The notes under the pieces were generated by a model. It saw only the letters and a program-made list of their open reading frames with translations, was not told the origin of the DNA and ran no database searches. Of a stretch of DNA of 54,462 bases, positions 24,952-33,180 are shown in pieces (the first letter of the stretch is position 1; each line of letters begins with the position of its first letter). The translations under genes were made by a program, and so were the position numbers. Source of the DNA: Leptolyngbya sp. Heron Island J (GTDB taxonomy: Bacteria; Cyanobacteriota; Cyanobacteriia; Phormidesmidales; Phormidesmidaceae); assembly GCF_000482245.1 (NCBI RefSeq), contig NZ_AWNH01000032.1:1-54462 (forward strand), written 5' to 3'.

Positions 24952-27120
24952 TTAGGCTTCTTCTATCCATGCCTTTGCGACCGCCCTGATGACACTTACA
25001 TAAGCATTATTTTCTAGAACTTCATCAATTGCCGCAATACCTCCTGCTTGTAGAGATTTTACTATTTTCTGCCTAAGAATTGCTGGAGCTTGCTCATTGA
25101 CGTATTCTATCTTTTCTTCTTCAGAAGCACTGGGAGAACTTTGTTCTAGTTGTTTAATAAGATCCTGTATTTCTCTTGCAGATTCAACAATTGTCTTTTC
25201 TTGATTTTGATTGTAATACACTGTTTGTTCTGAATTTTGATCCCCATAAATATTGTCTGTGATGTTTCCGACTGGTCCGTCAATGTTAATAACCTTGCTT
25301 GAATCCGTACTTGACATGATTTCTTTTAATTCTTTAACTACGTTTAAGACGAACTCTAGCGGTGGTAAATCACTGTAGCTCTCTGGCTCAGAATTGGCCG
25401 CGCGCTCTTTTTCTACAGATTCATAAACTCGTTGAAATTTCTGCTCTATTGATGCTTTATCAGTTCTTGAAGGCACACGGATACTAATAATGACATCATC
25501 ACCTATGCTCTTAATCTGCTGAAATGATTCTGGCCGTATTTCTGGATTACTTTGTACAACTTCCCTTAACGCTATATCAAGAGCCTGCTGATTATCACTT
25601 TTTCGAATACGAAATTGAACTGTTTCAACATCTTTTCCGTATTTTTCCTTGAATTCACCAGATTTGAATATTTCCGGATATGGTGGCTCACGACGTCTTC
25701 CGGCCATATTGCCTGGCAACTTTTCTTTAAAAACGTATTCACAAATTACGTCATCTAGAATTGTTGTTTCGTCAATCTTCCATCCTTCTATACACGCACC
25801 GGTTAAGCAAGCTTCTGTTAAGTTTGCCCCTACTAATCTAGCTTGATTGAAATTCGCTTCATTTAAATTACATCCTTTCAACTTTGCATAATTTAAGTTA
25901 GTCTCGACAAAGAGAGCATTCTTTAGAGAAGCATTTTCCAGGTTCACACCCTCTAAATTTAATTTACTGAAGTCTCTTTCCTTGACTCGCTCTCCTCTGA
26001 TGATCTTTCGAATTTCAGGATTTTGAAGATAACAATTTTCATGGAGCACGAAGTTGAGAGATCTGGAACCTCTCCAGTTCGTTCTTCGAAGCTGTGCACC
26101 TTTGAAATTGGCACCTCTAACTTGGGCTGAAACAAAGTTAGCATCGGTAAGATCGGCACTTATAAAAAGAGTCCCACTGCGAGCTGCAAACTCCATGTAT
26201 GTATCCCAAAGCCAATCAAATTTTTTATCTCCGTAAATTGCTGATTTTGCAAACCAACTACCAAAAGGCGCACCAATCAACGCACCCAGAATAGCTGTAA
26301 ACCATCTATCTTGAGTTGACTCGCCTAGAGTTGGGACGATAGCTTTCAAGGCAGGAAAAAGTGCAGCGAGACCCTTGTCAAAACCAAGTGTTGAGCCATA
26401 AGCAATTAGAAGCAAGTTGATTATTAAGAAAATAAGCAGGGGTAAAGTTGTAGAAAGAGTGCTTGTAATGTCACCTTTAAAGCCATCTTTAGCTATACCT
26501 ATAAATGCCCCTACTAGAACAACTACGATCATCGCAGTTCCGATTTGTACAAGAAATATAGAAACCGCACTAAGATTAAAGTTGATTAATAATGTTCTAA
26601 GAAAAGCTGTAAAAATAAAAGCATATATCCCAACTAAAAATTGTTCTGTGAATGATGGCTTTTTGCGAGGTGCACGTAAAAAGTACGTTGAGAATGTAGT
26701 AATAATTGCTGTAGGGAATGCTGAAAAAATGGATATAAGGAATGTGATAACGATGATGAGAATGCGTCCAACATTACTCAAACCTGTCTCTGCATAGGAA
26801 AAATTAGCACGGGTAAGAACAGCATCAGAAAAATCAGTTCCTTCGATATGAGTATGGCTAAAATCAACTTCTGGCAAGCTCCCATCTAGATCAACTGATG
26901 CATTTGTGAAGTTTGCCCCTTTGAGATTCGCCCCTTTAAATTTGGCTCCTCCAATCTCGGCACCACTAAAATCAGCATTTCTAAGATTGGCTTTTTGAAA
27001 TTTTGCCCCGCGAAGTTTAGCACCACTAAAATTGGCATTCTCTAAATTCTGGCCAAGTTTACCCCCGCCAAAGGTTTCGCCATCAAGATTTTCACCAGAG
27101 TAATTTCTTCTACGAGCCAT
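24952..27120 (-). CDS. Membrane pentapeptide-repeat protein
   Basis: 722 residues. Pentapeptide repeats of the A(D/N)LXX type occur at about 15-115 (LENANFSGAKLRGAKFQKAN) and again at about 320-450 (LTDANFVSAQVRGANFKGAQ; LKGCNLNEANFNQARLVGAN). The first block is a plain quadrilateral helix. Between them are about five hydrophobic segments (about 115-300; ILIIVITFLISIFSAFPTAI, FLVQIGTAMIVVVLVGAFIG). The C-terminal ~270 residues are soluble: a segment with DNQQALDIALREVVQSNPEI, then a Gly/Asn-rich NIDGPVGNITDNIYGDQNSE, then a helical end (LQAGGIAAIDEVLENNAYVS) of a type common in cyanobacterial signalling proteins. Membrane location is predicted and function unknown. The gene is AT-rich and stands alone. 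Confidence 0.8.
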   Translation of the reverse strand: MARRRNYSGENLDGETFGGGKLGQNLENANFSGAKLRGAKFQKANLRNADFSGAEIGGAKFKGANLKGANFTNASVDLDGSLPEVDFSHTHIEGTDFSDAVLTRANFSYAETGLSNVGRILIIVITFLISIFSAFPTAIITTFSTYFLRAPRKKPSFTEQFLVGIYAFIFTAFLRTLLINFNLSAVSIFLVQIGTAMIVVVLVGAFIGIAKDGFKGDITSTLSTTLPLLIFLIINLLLIAYGSTLGFDKGLAALFPALKAIVPTLGESTQDRWFTAILGALIGAPFGSWFAKSAIYGDKKFDWLWDTYMEFAARSGTLFISADLTDANFVSAQVRGANFKGAQLRRTNWRGSRSLNFVLHENCYLQNPEIRKIIRGERVKERDFSKLNLEGVNLENASLKNALFVETNLNYAKLKGCNLNEANFNQARLVGANLTEACLTGACIEGWKIDETTILDDVICEYVFKEKLPGNMAGRRREPPYPEIFKSGEFKEKYGKDVETVQFRIRKSDNQQALDIALREVVQSNPEIRPESFQQIKSIGDDVIISIRVPSRTDKASIEQKFQRVYESVEKERAANSEPESYSDLPPLEFVLNVVKELKEIMSSTDSSKVINIDGPVGNITDNIYGDQNSEQTVYYNQNQEKTIVESAREIQDLIKQLEQSSPSASEEEKIEYVNEQAPAILRQKIVKSLQAGGIAAIDEVLENNAYVSVIRAVAKAWIEEA

Positions 27121-27319
27121 AGTGAATAGTAGATGCGTTTTATTTTCTTAAAAGCCAGTATTGTAACCATGTAACTACAATTTAATATGTTTTTGTTCAT
27201 AAGAATGATCAAAATTAAGAAAGAATGCTTATTATCTAAGTCTACAAAAAGTTTGTTAGTTGATTACCTACGGATGACATCAGTTAGATATGCGCTTTTT
27301 CGTAAATAATTTCCTGGAA
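27121..27319. other. AT-rich non-coding gap
   Basis: No gene was found. It probably holds the promoter of the pentapeptide gene (minus strand) and the 3' end of the vapBC transcript. AT-rich with no clear hairpin. Confidence 0.4.
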
Positions 27320-27700
27320 TTATCGAATCAGCCTTACATCTACTGGTAAATCCAACTCTGCCCATTTTTTGTCGGCTGTCAGGACTGGCATTTTCTTGCT
27401 GATACCTAAGGCAAGGCATGCCCGGTCACCAAGAGATAGTCCCTGGCGTTTTGTCTCACGACTCAGATAACCAGTGAGAAAAGAAGTCTCTTTATTGAGA
27501 GGAACGATACCATCCATAAACGGGGCTAAAATCTCCCATAAAACGGCCTTAGACGATATTGTTCTAGCGAAATAAGCAACAGCTTCGGCAAAGTTTACAG
27601 TGAGGCTGAAGCCCTCATGAACATATGGTCTGACGATTTCATGGCCTGGTTCTTCTTTGATAAGAGCAATAATGGCAGAACTATCGAAAACAACAGACAC
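27320..27700 (-). CDS. vapC: VapC-type PIN-domain toxin
   Basis: 126 residues. It begins MSVVFDSSAIIALIKEEPGH (first PIN aspartate D6), has a central acidic helix (FAEAVAYF) and carries SLGDRACLALGISKKMPVLT plus TADKKWAEL, giving the further PIN acidic residues. PIN toxins are Mg-dependent RNases that act on tRNA, rRNA or mRNA. It starts 2 bp after the stop of the AbrB-type antitoxin, the usual VapBC arrangement, and is probably autoregulated through the antitoxin. Confidence 0.9.
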   Translation of the reverse strand: MSVVFDSSAIIALIKEEPGHEIVRPYVHEGFSLTVNFAEAVAYFARTISSKAVLWEILAPFMDGIVPLNKETSFLTGYLSRETKRQGLSLGDRACLALGISKKMPVLTADKKWAELDLPVDVRLIR

Positions 27701-27702
27701 GC

Positions 27703-27969
27703 TTAAATACTCTGATCGTTCTCTTGTTCTCGAATGGCCTCTTCACCACGCCACTTCAGAAAATCCTCAACCGAGCATTCATCCCAGGCATTGTGCTGTT
27801 TTAACAAGGTACGCGCACGTTCTAGTTGCTGCTCAAGGGTTATGAGTTTTAACTCTCCTCCCTCTTGTCGAAACGTAACAGTATCCCCTTCTTGTATACC
27901 AAGCTCTTTGCGGAATTGAATAGGAATAGTGACTCGGCCACCTGCGTATATTTCTGCATTAATATCCAT
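27703..27969 (-). CDS. vapB: VapB antitoxin, AbrB/SpoVT type
   Basis: 88 residues. The N-terminal swapped-hairpin domain is clear: MDINAEIYAGGRVTIPIQFR, KELGIQEGDTVTFRQEGGEL. The C-terminal tail (NAWDECSVEDFLKWRGEEAI) would wrap the toxin. It binds its own promoter and neutralises VapC. It lies immediately upstream of vapC on the same strand and stabilises the replicon. Confidence 0.9.
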   Translation of the reverse strand: MDINAEIYAGGRVTIPIQFRKELGIQEGDTVTFRQEGGELKLITLEQQLERARTLLKQHNAWDECSVEDFLKWRGEEAIREQENDQSI

Positions 27970-28020
27970 TTCTATGTATTTAGCAGAATAACAAAAGAAT
28001 GTATATTCTTCTTTTTATGA

Positions 28021-28171
28021 GAGGTTGTCCGAAAAACGACCGTTTTTTGGAGTCGCTGACAACAGTTATGTAGCAAACCGCATTTTAAGGCTTTGCTGTG
28101 GATTGCATTGTCTAAAAACTTATCTGATAATCTATGTCTGAAAAAGGTCAGTAATTAATGAGTTTTTTGAC
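28021..28171. promoter_or_regulatory. Probable res site/promoter region of the resolvase
   Basis: CCGAAAAACG and CCGTTTTTTGG form an imperfect dyad at about 28030-28052, inside TTGTC...GACAA (about 28026-28067). The 150 bp between vapB and the resolvase start are otherwise non-coding. Serine resolvases usually bind dyads beside their own gene, so this is a candidate res site. No sites II/III could be assigned with confidence. Confidence 0.4.
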
Positions 28172-28732
28172 ATGTTAATCGGGTATGAGCGCGTTTCAAC
28201 ACCGGAGCAATCATTAGAGCCGCAACATGACAAGTTGAGAGAGGCTGGCTGTGAACAAATATTCAGCGATATTGTGAGCGGAGCCAAAGCGGCCCGACCT
28301 GGTTTGGATGAAGCGCTTAGCTATATCCGTGAGGGCGACGTGTTGGTGGTGGTGAAACTCGACCGACTTGGCCGGACGCTCAAACACCTTATTGAAACGG
28401 TCGAGGGTTTGAATACACGCGGTATCGGCTTCAAAAGTCTGGCTGACGGCATTGACACTACCACGTCCGCCGGCAAGCTGATGTTTCACATCATTGGTGC
28501 GATCGCAGAGTTTGAGAGAGACTTAATCAGAGAGAGAACTCAGGCCGGTCTAAAAGCCGCCCGTGCAAGGGGGCGATTAGGTGGACGACCCACAAAAGTC
28601 ACCCCGCAAATGATCAGGCAGATCGAGGCTATGTTGCACGACGATACCATCACAGTTGGTGAGGCATGTACAACGGTGGGTATCAGCAAAGCCAGTTATT
28701 ACAAGCATCGTCAAAATGTAGAAGGCTTATAG
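28172..28732 (+). CDS. Serine resolvase/invertase
   Basis: 186 residues, the usual length for the family. The catalytic domain starts MLIGYERVSTPEQ with the nucleophile Ser9, then VVVKLDRLGRTLKHLI and IGFKSLADGIDTTTSAGKLM. The E-helix (AIAEFERDLIRERTQAGL) connects to a C-terminal helix-turn-helix (GGRPTKVTPQMIRQIEAML; GEACTTVGISKASYYKHRQ). It resolves multimers or cointegrates or inverts DNA. Its position next to toxin-antitoxin pairs fits a plasmid stability region. No cognate transposase is nearby, so it is probably not part of a Tn3 element. The full-length catalytic residues look intact. Confidence 0.92.
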   Translation: MLIGYERVSTPEQSLEPQHDKLREAGCEQIFSDIVSGAKAARPGLDEALSYIREGDVLVVVKLDRLGRTLKHLIETVEGLNTRGIGFKSLADGIDTTTSAGKLMFHIIGAIAEFERDLIRERTQAGLKAARARGRLGGRPTKVTPQMIRQIEAMLHDDTITVGEACTTVGISKASYYKHRQNVEGL

Positions 28733-28860
28733 ATCAATGAGTAGTGGATACACGAAAGTTATAGCTATTTTTTATACAAATACTACAGCACTCGCGACTT
28801 ATTGTAAGTCAAAGAAATAAAATCTAAGATAAAAAGGTATTTTAGCCAAAGCAACAAAGA

Positions 28861-29649
28861 ATGAGCTGGAAAAACTGGGGTGATCACCCTGTTGTTGTTA
28901 CCATCGGAGTAGTGTCAGCCTTATGCGCCATTGTAGGAGGCGCATATGCTTTTTACACAGGCACCTCAACGGAGCCATACGAGCCTATTGAGAATTCCGT
29001 GTTTAATACGGCAGACGACTCGCAAATAACCGATAGCCAGATTCGCGGTAGCAGTGAGACCAATGGTGATGGCAATATTACTGGCGATGGAAACGTGACC
29101 GGCGAGGGCAATATCATCCAAAGTGACTCTCCAGGCGGTGTTATTAACTCAACCCAGGGGGACAATAGCCCCAATGTCAACAATGCTCAGGGGGATGTGA
29201 CTATCACTTACGGAGCCAAGAAAAACATCGCTAAGTTTGAGGGTAAAATTGTCGACATTAGTACTCAAGAAGATACTGGATTCAGCACATTCCTTTACGA
29301 TAACGATAATGAGGTTGTCTTTATCGACGGTTATATCGATTGGCTAGCGGTAGATAATGATGACAGCGATACAATGGTAAGTGTCTGTTTGTTTGATGAT
29401 CCTACTTGTAGTGCTGATGGGGCTTCATTTCAAGTTGGCCATCGTTGCCCTGAGGATGTTCCAACTTCGCTACCTTGTTCTGGTATCTACTACCACCTTG
29501 ATCTGAGTGCTGATGACACTGGTCGATTTACGTATGTGCAGGGTGCCTATTACTTAAGAGGATACTGGTCAGTGAGGAGTAATCCCGGCTTACGACAGGG
29601 AATTATGAGCATCAGCTTACTTCCCGTCGAGGTAGAAGACGCGATCTAA
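28861..29649 (+). CDS. Membrane-anchored protein with Gly-Asn repeat
   Basis: 262 residues. One N-terminal transmembrane helix (about 10-34, VVVTIGVVSALCAIVGGAYA) is followed by a spacer and a short Gly/Asn/Asp repeat (NGDGNITGDGNVTGEGNI, then GGVINSTQGDNSPNVNNA). This looks like a small beta-solenoid or a flexible arm. The C-terminal ~140 residues (IAKFEGKIVDISTQEDTGFS onward) form a beta-rich domain with four Cys. The family was not recognised. The Gly-Asn linker resembles the one in the pentapeptide protein at 24952-27120. Likely exposed outside the membrane. Confidence 0.55.
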   Translation: MSWKNWGDHPVVVTIGVVSALCAIVGGAYAFYTGTSTEPYEPIENSVFNTADDSQITDSQIRGSSETNGDGNITGDGNVTGEGNIIQSDSPGGVINSTQGDNSPNVNNAQGDVTITYGAKKNIAKFEGKIVDISTQEDTGFSTFLYDNDNEVVFIDGYIDWLAVDNDDSDTMVSVCLFDDPTCSADGASFQVGHRCPEDVPTSLPCSGIYYHLDLSADDTGRFTYVQGAYYLRGYWSVRSNPGLRQGIMSISLLPVEVEDAI

Positions 29650-29737
29650 TACGTTTCTAAGGTCCATGAAGCGAAGCTGTCATGCAACTTATCCTCGTTG
29701 GGGTTTCCTGCATATCTCCAGCATTGAGAAATACAAA

Positions 29738-29857
29738 ATGGCCTATGGCCCCGACTCGTGCCCGTCTTGCGGGTTGAATGCCTGGGCCAAACCGTTTGTC
29801 AGGCTGATGTGCGCGGAATGTCTGAAGGTCATGGAAGCAGAGGACCAGTTGCCATAG
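29738..29857 (+). CDS. Tiny zinc-ribbon protein
   Basis: 39 residues from ATG 29738 (MAYGPDSCPSCGLNAWAKPF). Two CxxC pairs, CPSC near the start and CAEC later, are spaced as in a minimal zinc ribbon. An in-frame start at 29666 would add 24 residues with no conserved look. The function of such ribbons is usually nucleic-acid or protein binding. It is small, so a chance ORF is not excluded. The following 150 bp (to 30010) hold only a HIP1 site and no gene. Confidence 0.4.
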   Translation: MAYGPDSCPSCGLNAWAKPFVRLMCAECLKVMEAEDQLP

Positions 29858-30010
29858 CCGCTACATCCTCACAGCCCCTTGCCTGTGGAATCCATGCCAT
29901 AGGTCATACTGCATGACGAGCCTCGGCGGATGCGATCGCACACCTGGCAACGTAGTCATTGTTGTTTCCTTAGAAATTTAGTAAGTTAGTGGGCAAAGAC
30001 AGACACCGTT

Positions 30011-30295
30011 ATGGATATTTCGCTCACACCACAATCAGAAGCTTTTCTGCAGCAGGCCATGGGTGCTGGCAAGTCTGCCGATGATGTCATCAATGAGGCT
30101 ATTGCCTTACTACAGCATACCCGTGAGCAAGAGGCTAGCTGGTTACAGACAGAGCTGAGAAGGGGTGAAAACAGCGGCCCCCCCCTACCCTACACATCGA
30201 CTTTATTGGATGAGCTAGAAGATCAAGCCCTGGCTGACCTAGCAACAGGAAACACAACAGTTGATCCCAGTGTCTGGCCCGTCGAGAGAGCTTAA
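30011..30295 (+). CDS. parD: ParD-type antitoxin (ribbon-helix-helix)
   Basis: 94 residues. MDISLTPQSEAFLQQAMGAG, then KSADDVINEAIALLQHTREQ, is the RHH fold typical of ParD/CopG-like antitoxins. The C-terminal part (SWLQTELRRGENSG...STLLDELEDQAL) is the toxin-binding arm. The partner gene overlaps its end, consistent with translational coupling. It represses its own promoter. Confidence 0.85.
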   Translation: MDISLTPQSEAFLQQAMGAGKSADDVINEAIALLQHTREQEASWLQTELRRGENSGPPLPYTSTLLDELEDQALADLATGNTTVDPSVWPVERA

Positions 30296-30581
30296 GCTTC
30301 TGCCGAGAGCGGCAGAGGATATTAAGGACATTTTGAAGTACACGCAAAATGTCTGGGGCGAAGCCCAACGGCGTAAATACAAGCAAGCGATTGATAACTG
30401 TCTGTTACAGATTAAGGCTGATCCATCCCCTCGAAGCAGGACTGAAACAGCCATTCCTGGTTACTATCGCCGTCATCTTGGTAAAGGGTGTAAACATTAT
30501 GTATTTTACAAGCTGACGAATACTGAGATTCTTGTTGTCAGATTGCTGTATGACAGAATGGATTTTGGTCAGCACCTTTAA
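30270..30581 (+). CDS. parE: ParE-type toxin (RelE/ParE fold)
   Basis: About 103 residues from GTG 30270 (an in-frame TTG at 30261 is an alternative). RELKLLPRAAEDIKDILKYT, RRKYKQAIDNCLLQIKADP and GYYRRHLGKGCKHYVFYKLT then TEILVVRLLYDRMDF match ParE toxins. Most ParE proteins inhibit DNA gyrase. It overlaps the parD end by 26 bp. Together they form a second plasmid addiction module after vapBC. Confidence 0.88.
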   Translation: MSGPSRELKLLPRAAEDIKDILKYTQNVWGEAQRRKYKQAIDNCLLQIKADPSPRSRTETAIPGYYRRHLGKGCKHYVFYKLTNTEILVVRLLYDRMDFGQHL

Positions 30582-30640
30582 TCCCTCTTTGGATAAGCCG
30601 ATCGCGCTCTAACCTCAGTTCTGTCTCAGCTGTACCAATG

Positions 30641-31390
30641 CTATGGCCTTGGTGGAAGCTGTAAAAGTTCTGCTACCTTCGGCAGTAAGAACCCTTCTGC
30701 ATCCGCCATCAGACCAAGCAAACCAGCACCTCGGACCATAAGGTGCAAAAACTTTGTGAGTACGGAAGTCTTTCTCTCTTCTGGGGTTAACCCACTCAAT
30801 TTTAAGAGTGTGCCGCCGATATTGGCTTCAATCACACGCCGTAGACCGGTGCTGCCGCTGATGGAGTAGTACTGAATAGCAGAACAAACCTCATCCAACC
30901 GAATAAATAGGAAGTTCTTAATGTCATCATCTAAGTCGCTTTGCCTGATGTCTTCCAGAAGCTCCTTTGCACTGGTGAGCAGGTCATTCAATTGATCCTG
31001 GCTCAATTTTGTAAGCCGCGTTTCTCGATCAATGGCATTTGCTGTCATTTCAAGCAAATCCATCAACGACTGATCCTTCAGACCACTAGAAAAAATCTTC
31101 CACTGATCATTCAAGAAATTTTTACTGTAGAGCAGTGATCGAATGCGAATCAACGTTCGCATGTGAGGGTTAGAATTCACTGAATGTAAGCCTTTTACAG
31201 CATCCAGAGAACTTCTCAGAAGGCCAAAAAGCTCATCGGTACAAGATATTAGGCTTTCATTATCATCAACAGAAACTTCAAAAACCTTTGCCCATATGAG
31301 TTTGCTTGCAGCCGTAGGCTGTCCATTGCCAGCCTCGAAAGCCTTGATCAGTAAACTATGCAAACGTCGAACGGGGTTGTCGTATGCCAT
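30641..31390 (-). CDS. Hypothetical helical protein
   Basis: 249 residues from ATG 31390 (MAYDNPVRRLHSLLIKAFEA); the frame is open to 31573, but the extra part has a GC-rich non-coding look. Almost entirely alpha-helical (DELFGLLRSSLDAVKGLHSV; LLTSAKELLEDIRQSDLDDD; VLTKFLHLMVRGAGLLGLMA). No known domain or membrane segment, although the last ~50 residues are fairly hydrophobic. The all-helical sequence resembles accessory proteins of phage or immunity loci, but this is only a general impression. It lies alone between parE (convergent) and the divergent region at 31.4-31.9 kb. Confidence 0.55.
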   Translation of the reverse strand: MAYDNPVRRLHSLLIKAFEAGNGQPTAASKLIWAKVFEVSVDDNESLISCTDELFGLLRSSLDAVKGLHSVNSNPHMRTLIRIRSLLYSKNFLNDQWKIFSSGLKDQSLMDLLEMTANAIDRETRLTKLSQDQLNDLLTSAKELLEDIRQSDLDDDIKNFLFIRLDEVCSAIQYYSISGSTGLRRVIEANIGGTLLKLSGLTPEERKTSVLTKFLHLMVRGAGLLGLMADAEGFLLPKVAELLQLPPRP

Positions 31391-31654
31391 TGGTGACAAC
31401 AAAGAGGAACATCTGCCCCAGTTTAACCAATGAGCCAAAAATCGGCTGTATGTATTAGCCAGCCTTAATTTAACGCCCTGGCCTAGTTGCTGGTTCGAAC
31501 TATCTAAGAGGGCCTTGCCCCCTCGCGCCGACAAGAAAAATAGACCCGACCCGTGTTGCTGCGCTGCCCGCACCAGTCGGGCGATTTTTCTGTGTCGTTA
31601 CTACCCCCCACCCTTCGCCAGGGAGGCAGAGGAGCAGGCGGGGCCTGCCCCTGA
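31391..31654. other. GC-rich gap with hairpins
   Basis: No gene is seen. AGGGCCTTGCCCCCT (about 31509-31523) forms a short stem. CCCGAC (about 31548) and GTCGGGCGATTTTTC (about 31576-31590) form a long-range stem ending in a T-run, which may be a plus-strand terminator. The string GGTTCGAAC near 31490 looked like a tRNA T-loop, but no acceptor or anticodon arms fit. Confidence 0.35.
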
Positions 31655-31852
31655 TTAATACAGGGGTGTATCAGATGACTTGGTATGTACCTGGGGTTGT
31701 TGTTCTTTTATATGCTCTGCAACGCTACGGACCATTGCTGCTGACCCTGTCCCAGTTTTATCAACGGTAGCTGCGGCTGCCAACACCGTTTCCCTGATCG
31801 ACTGAATTGGTCGTTCAACAGGTTGCGGTTCAGAAGAAGGATTATGTTTCAT
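31655..31852 (-). CDS. Small hypothetical protein divergent from methylase
   Basis: 65 residues from ATG 31852 (MKHNPSSEPQPVERPIQSIR). The sequence ETVLAAAATVDKTGTGSAAM is a plausible helix. Its start codon and that of the plus-strand methylase-like gene share the CATG at 31850-31853, so the two are exactly divergent. No motif was recognised. A longer frame exists upstream but overlaps the methylase gene. Confidence 0.35.
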   Translation of the reverse strand: MKHNPSSEPQPVERPIQSIRETVLAAAATVDKTGTGSAAMVRSVAEHIKEQQPQVHTKSSDTPLY

Positions 31853-32849
31853 GTCACCAGTGTCGTCTCTGAAGAAAGAGTTTACGGGGCTTCTTAATAG
31901 TCTCTGCCGGAGCCGCAGTCCAGGTAGTGTGTTTAGTGATTGGCTAGAGATTGCCGCAATCACATTGCATCAACTGCCCTATCATAGCGGCGATTTTCTA
32001 AAAACAGATGCCGCTTTTGTTGATTTGGAAGCAAAGTATATGGAGCGTATCAAAGGCTATAGTCGAGAGGAGCTGAGCGGCTTCAGTAAGATGCTTGGCT
32101 GTACAATGATGGCGCATCAACAGAGCTTTAGTGATTTTCTGGGTGAGATAGCCTCTGAAGCAGAGCTGCTAAACACCAGCAAGTCTGGTGGACAGTTTTT
32201 CACGCCTTATCCCATCTGTCGAATGATGGCGAAAATGACCTTGGAAAATGCCCGTGACATCTACGAGGAAAAAGGCCTCATCACTCTCTGTGAACCGGCC
32301 AGCGGCGGCGGTGCGATGGTGATTGCCTGTGCGGAAGAGCTGATGGACCAGGGACTAGACCCGCGCTCTTGCTTACAGGTGGATTGCACTGATGTCAGCC
32401 GGGATGCGTTCAATATGACTTACATTCAGATGGCAGCACTTGATCTGCAAGCTGTCGTCCGTCATGGCAACACCCTCAGTATGGAAATGTGGGAGAGCCG
32501 TCCTACACCGCAGCTGCGGTACTTCGATCAGTGGCTCAAAGAACAACAATTCTGGCACCGGCTAGAGGAGTTACGTGACCTGATCGTTAATCCCGATGCC
32601 TTTTTTGTCAAGGCTGAAGGCGAAGCAGATGGCGTTGATCAACAACCAGCACCAACTAAACCTGTAACATCATCAGAATCAGCTGAGGTCAGTGCAGATC
32701 AACCCTCTTTGTTTGACTTAGAAACGATGGATACCTTTGCCGCTCCCAGCCATGGAGAACGTCAGCGGTCTACCAAGCGACAAGCAGATGTTGCGCTGCC
32801 GTTAGAACGGCAGATGGACTTGTTTGCTAATGAGGGCAATGAGTCTTGA
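31851..32849 (+). CDS. N6-adenine methylase-like protein lacking the catalytic motif
   Basis: 332 residues. The N-terminal helical part is followed by SGGQFFTPYPICRMMAKM and motif I LCEPASGGGAMVIACAEEL, as in HsdM-like N6-adenine methylases. The SAM-binding core continues to CTDVSRDAFNMTYIQMAALD. Where (N/D)PP(Y/F) is expected, the sequence is RHGNTLSMEMWESRPTPQLR, so the catalytic motif is not visible. Plasmid methylase-like proteins of this type are common. The C-terminal ~90 residues are low-complexity and polar with a short DLETMDTFA segment. Methyltransferase activity is therefore doubtful; DNA or SAM binding remains possible. No specificity subunit or restriction gene is adjacent. Confidence 0.75.
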   Translation: MSPVSSLKKEFTGLLNSLCRSRSPGSVFSDWLEIAAITLHQLPYHSGDFLKTDAAFVDLEAKYMERIKGYSREELSGFSKMLGCTMMAHQQSFSDFLGEIASEAELLNTSKSGGQFFTPYPICRMMAKMTLENARDIYEEKGLITLCEPASGGGAMVIACAEELMDQGLDPRSCLQVDCTDVSRDAFNMTYIQMAALDLQAVVRHGNTLSMEMWESRPTPQLRYFDQWLKEQQFWHRLEELRDLIVNPDAFFVKAEGEADGVDQQPAPTKPVTSSESAEVSADQPSLFDLETMDTFAAPSHGERQRSTKRQADVALPLERQMDLFANEGNES

Positions 32850-32935
32850 TGAGAGACCAGCGGAAGCATGTGAGCAGAAAGTGACGCTCAAAAATCCCTG
32901 GGGTATGATGACGATATTCCCTTGTCCTACTCCCT

Positions 32936-33115
32936 ATGGACCCTTCGGCGCTGATTCAGATCCTTTCCGAAATCGCTTCCGACCTAACGGTTGGAGCCGG
33001 TTCAGCGGCGGCGGCTTGGGGACTTCAAGAGCTGGCTAAGAAACGCCAATGTAGGAACAGACCATTGACGGCAACTACGGGATTTCAGCAATTGATCAAA
33101 AAAAAAACTATTTGA
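32936..33115 (+). CDS. Possible small hydrophobic-helix protein
   Basis: A 59-residue ORF starting MDPSALIQILSEIASDLTVG and continuing AGSAAAAWGLQELAKKR, which looks like an amphipathic helix with Gly/Ala packing. A -10-like TATGAT lies about 20 bp upstream. There is no ribosome binding site, and the tail runs into a poly-A tract (33099-33107). It follows the methylase gene by 86 bp. It may be a real small protein or chance. Confidence 0.3.
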   Translation: MDPSALIQILSEIASDLTVGAGSAAAAWGLQELAKKRQCRNRPLTATTGFQQLIKKKTI

Positions 33116-33180
33116 TGGGTATTTATTACTAATGTTGTTTTAGTAATCTCTAATATTCAGGCGACACATAGCTTTTGCAT

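Noticed and set aside
31480-31500. tRNA-like T-loop string GGTTCGAAC
   Set aside because: No acceptor stem, anticodon arm or D arm could be fitted on either strand around it.
32824-33039. 71-codon plus-strand ORF after the methylase
   Set aside because: Gly/Pro/Phe-rich without start signal; the 32936-33115 frame on the same strand looks more protein-like.
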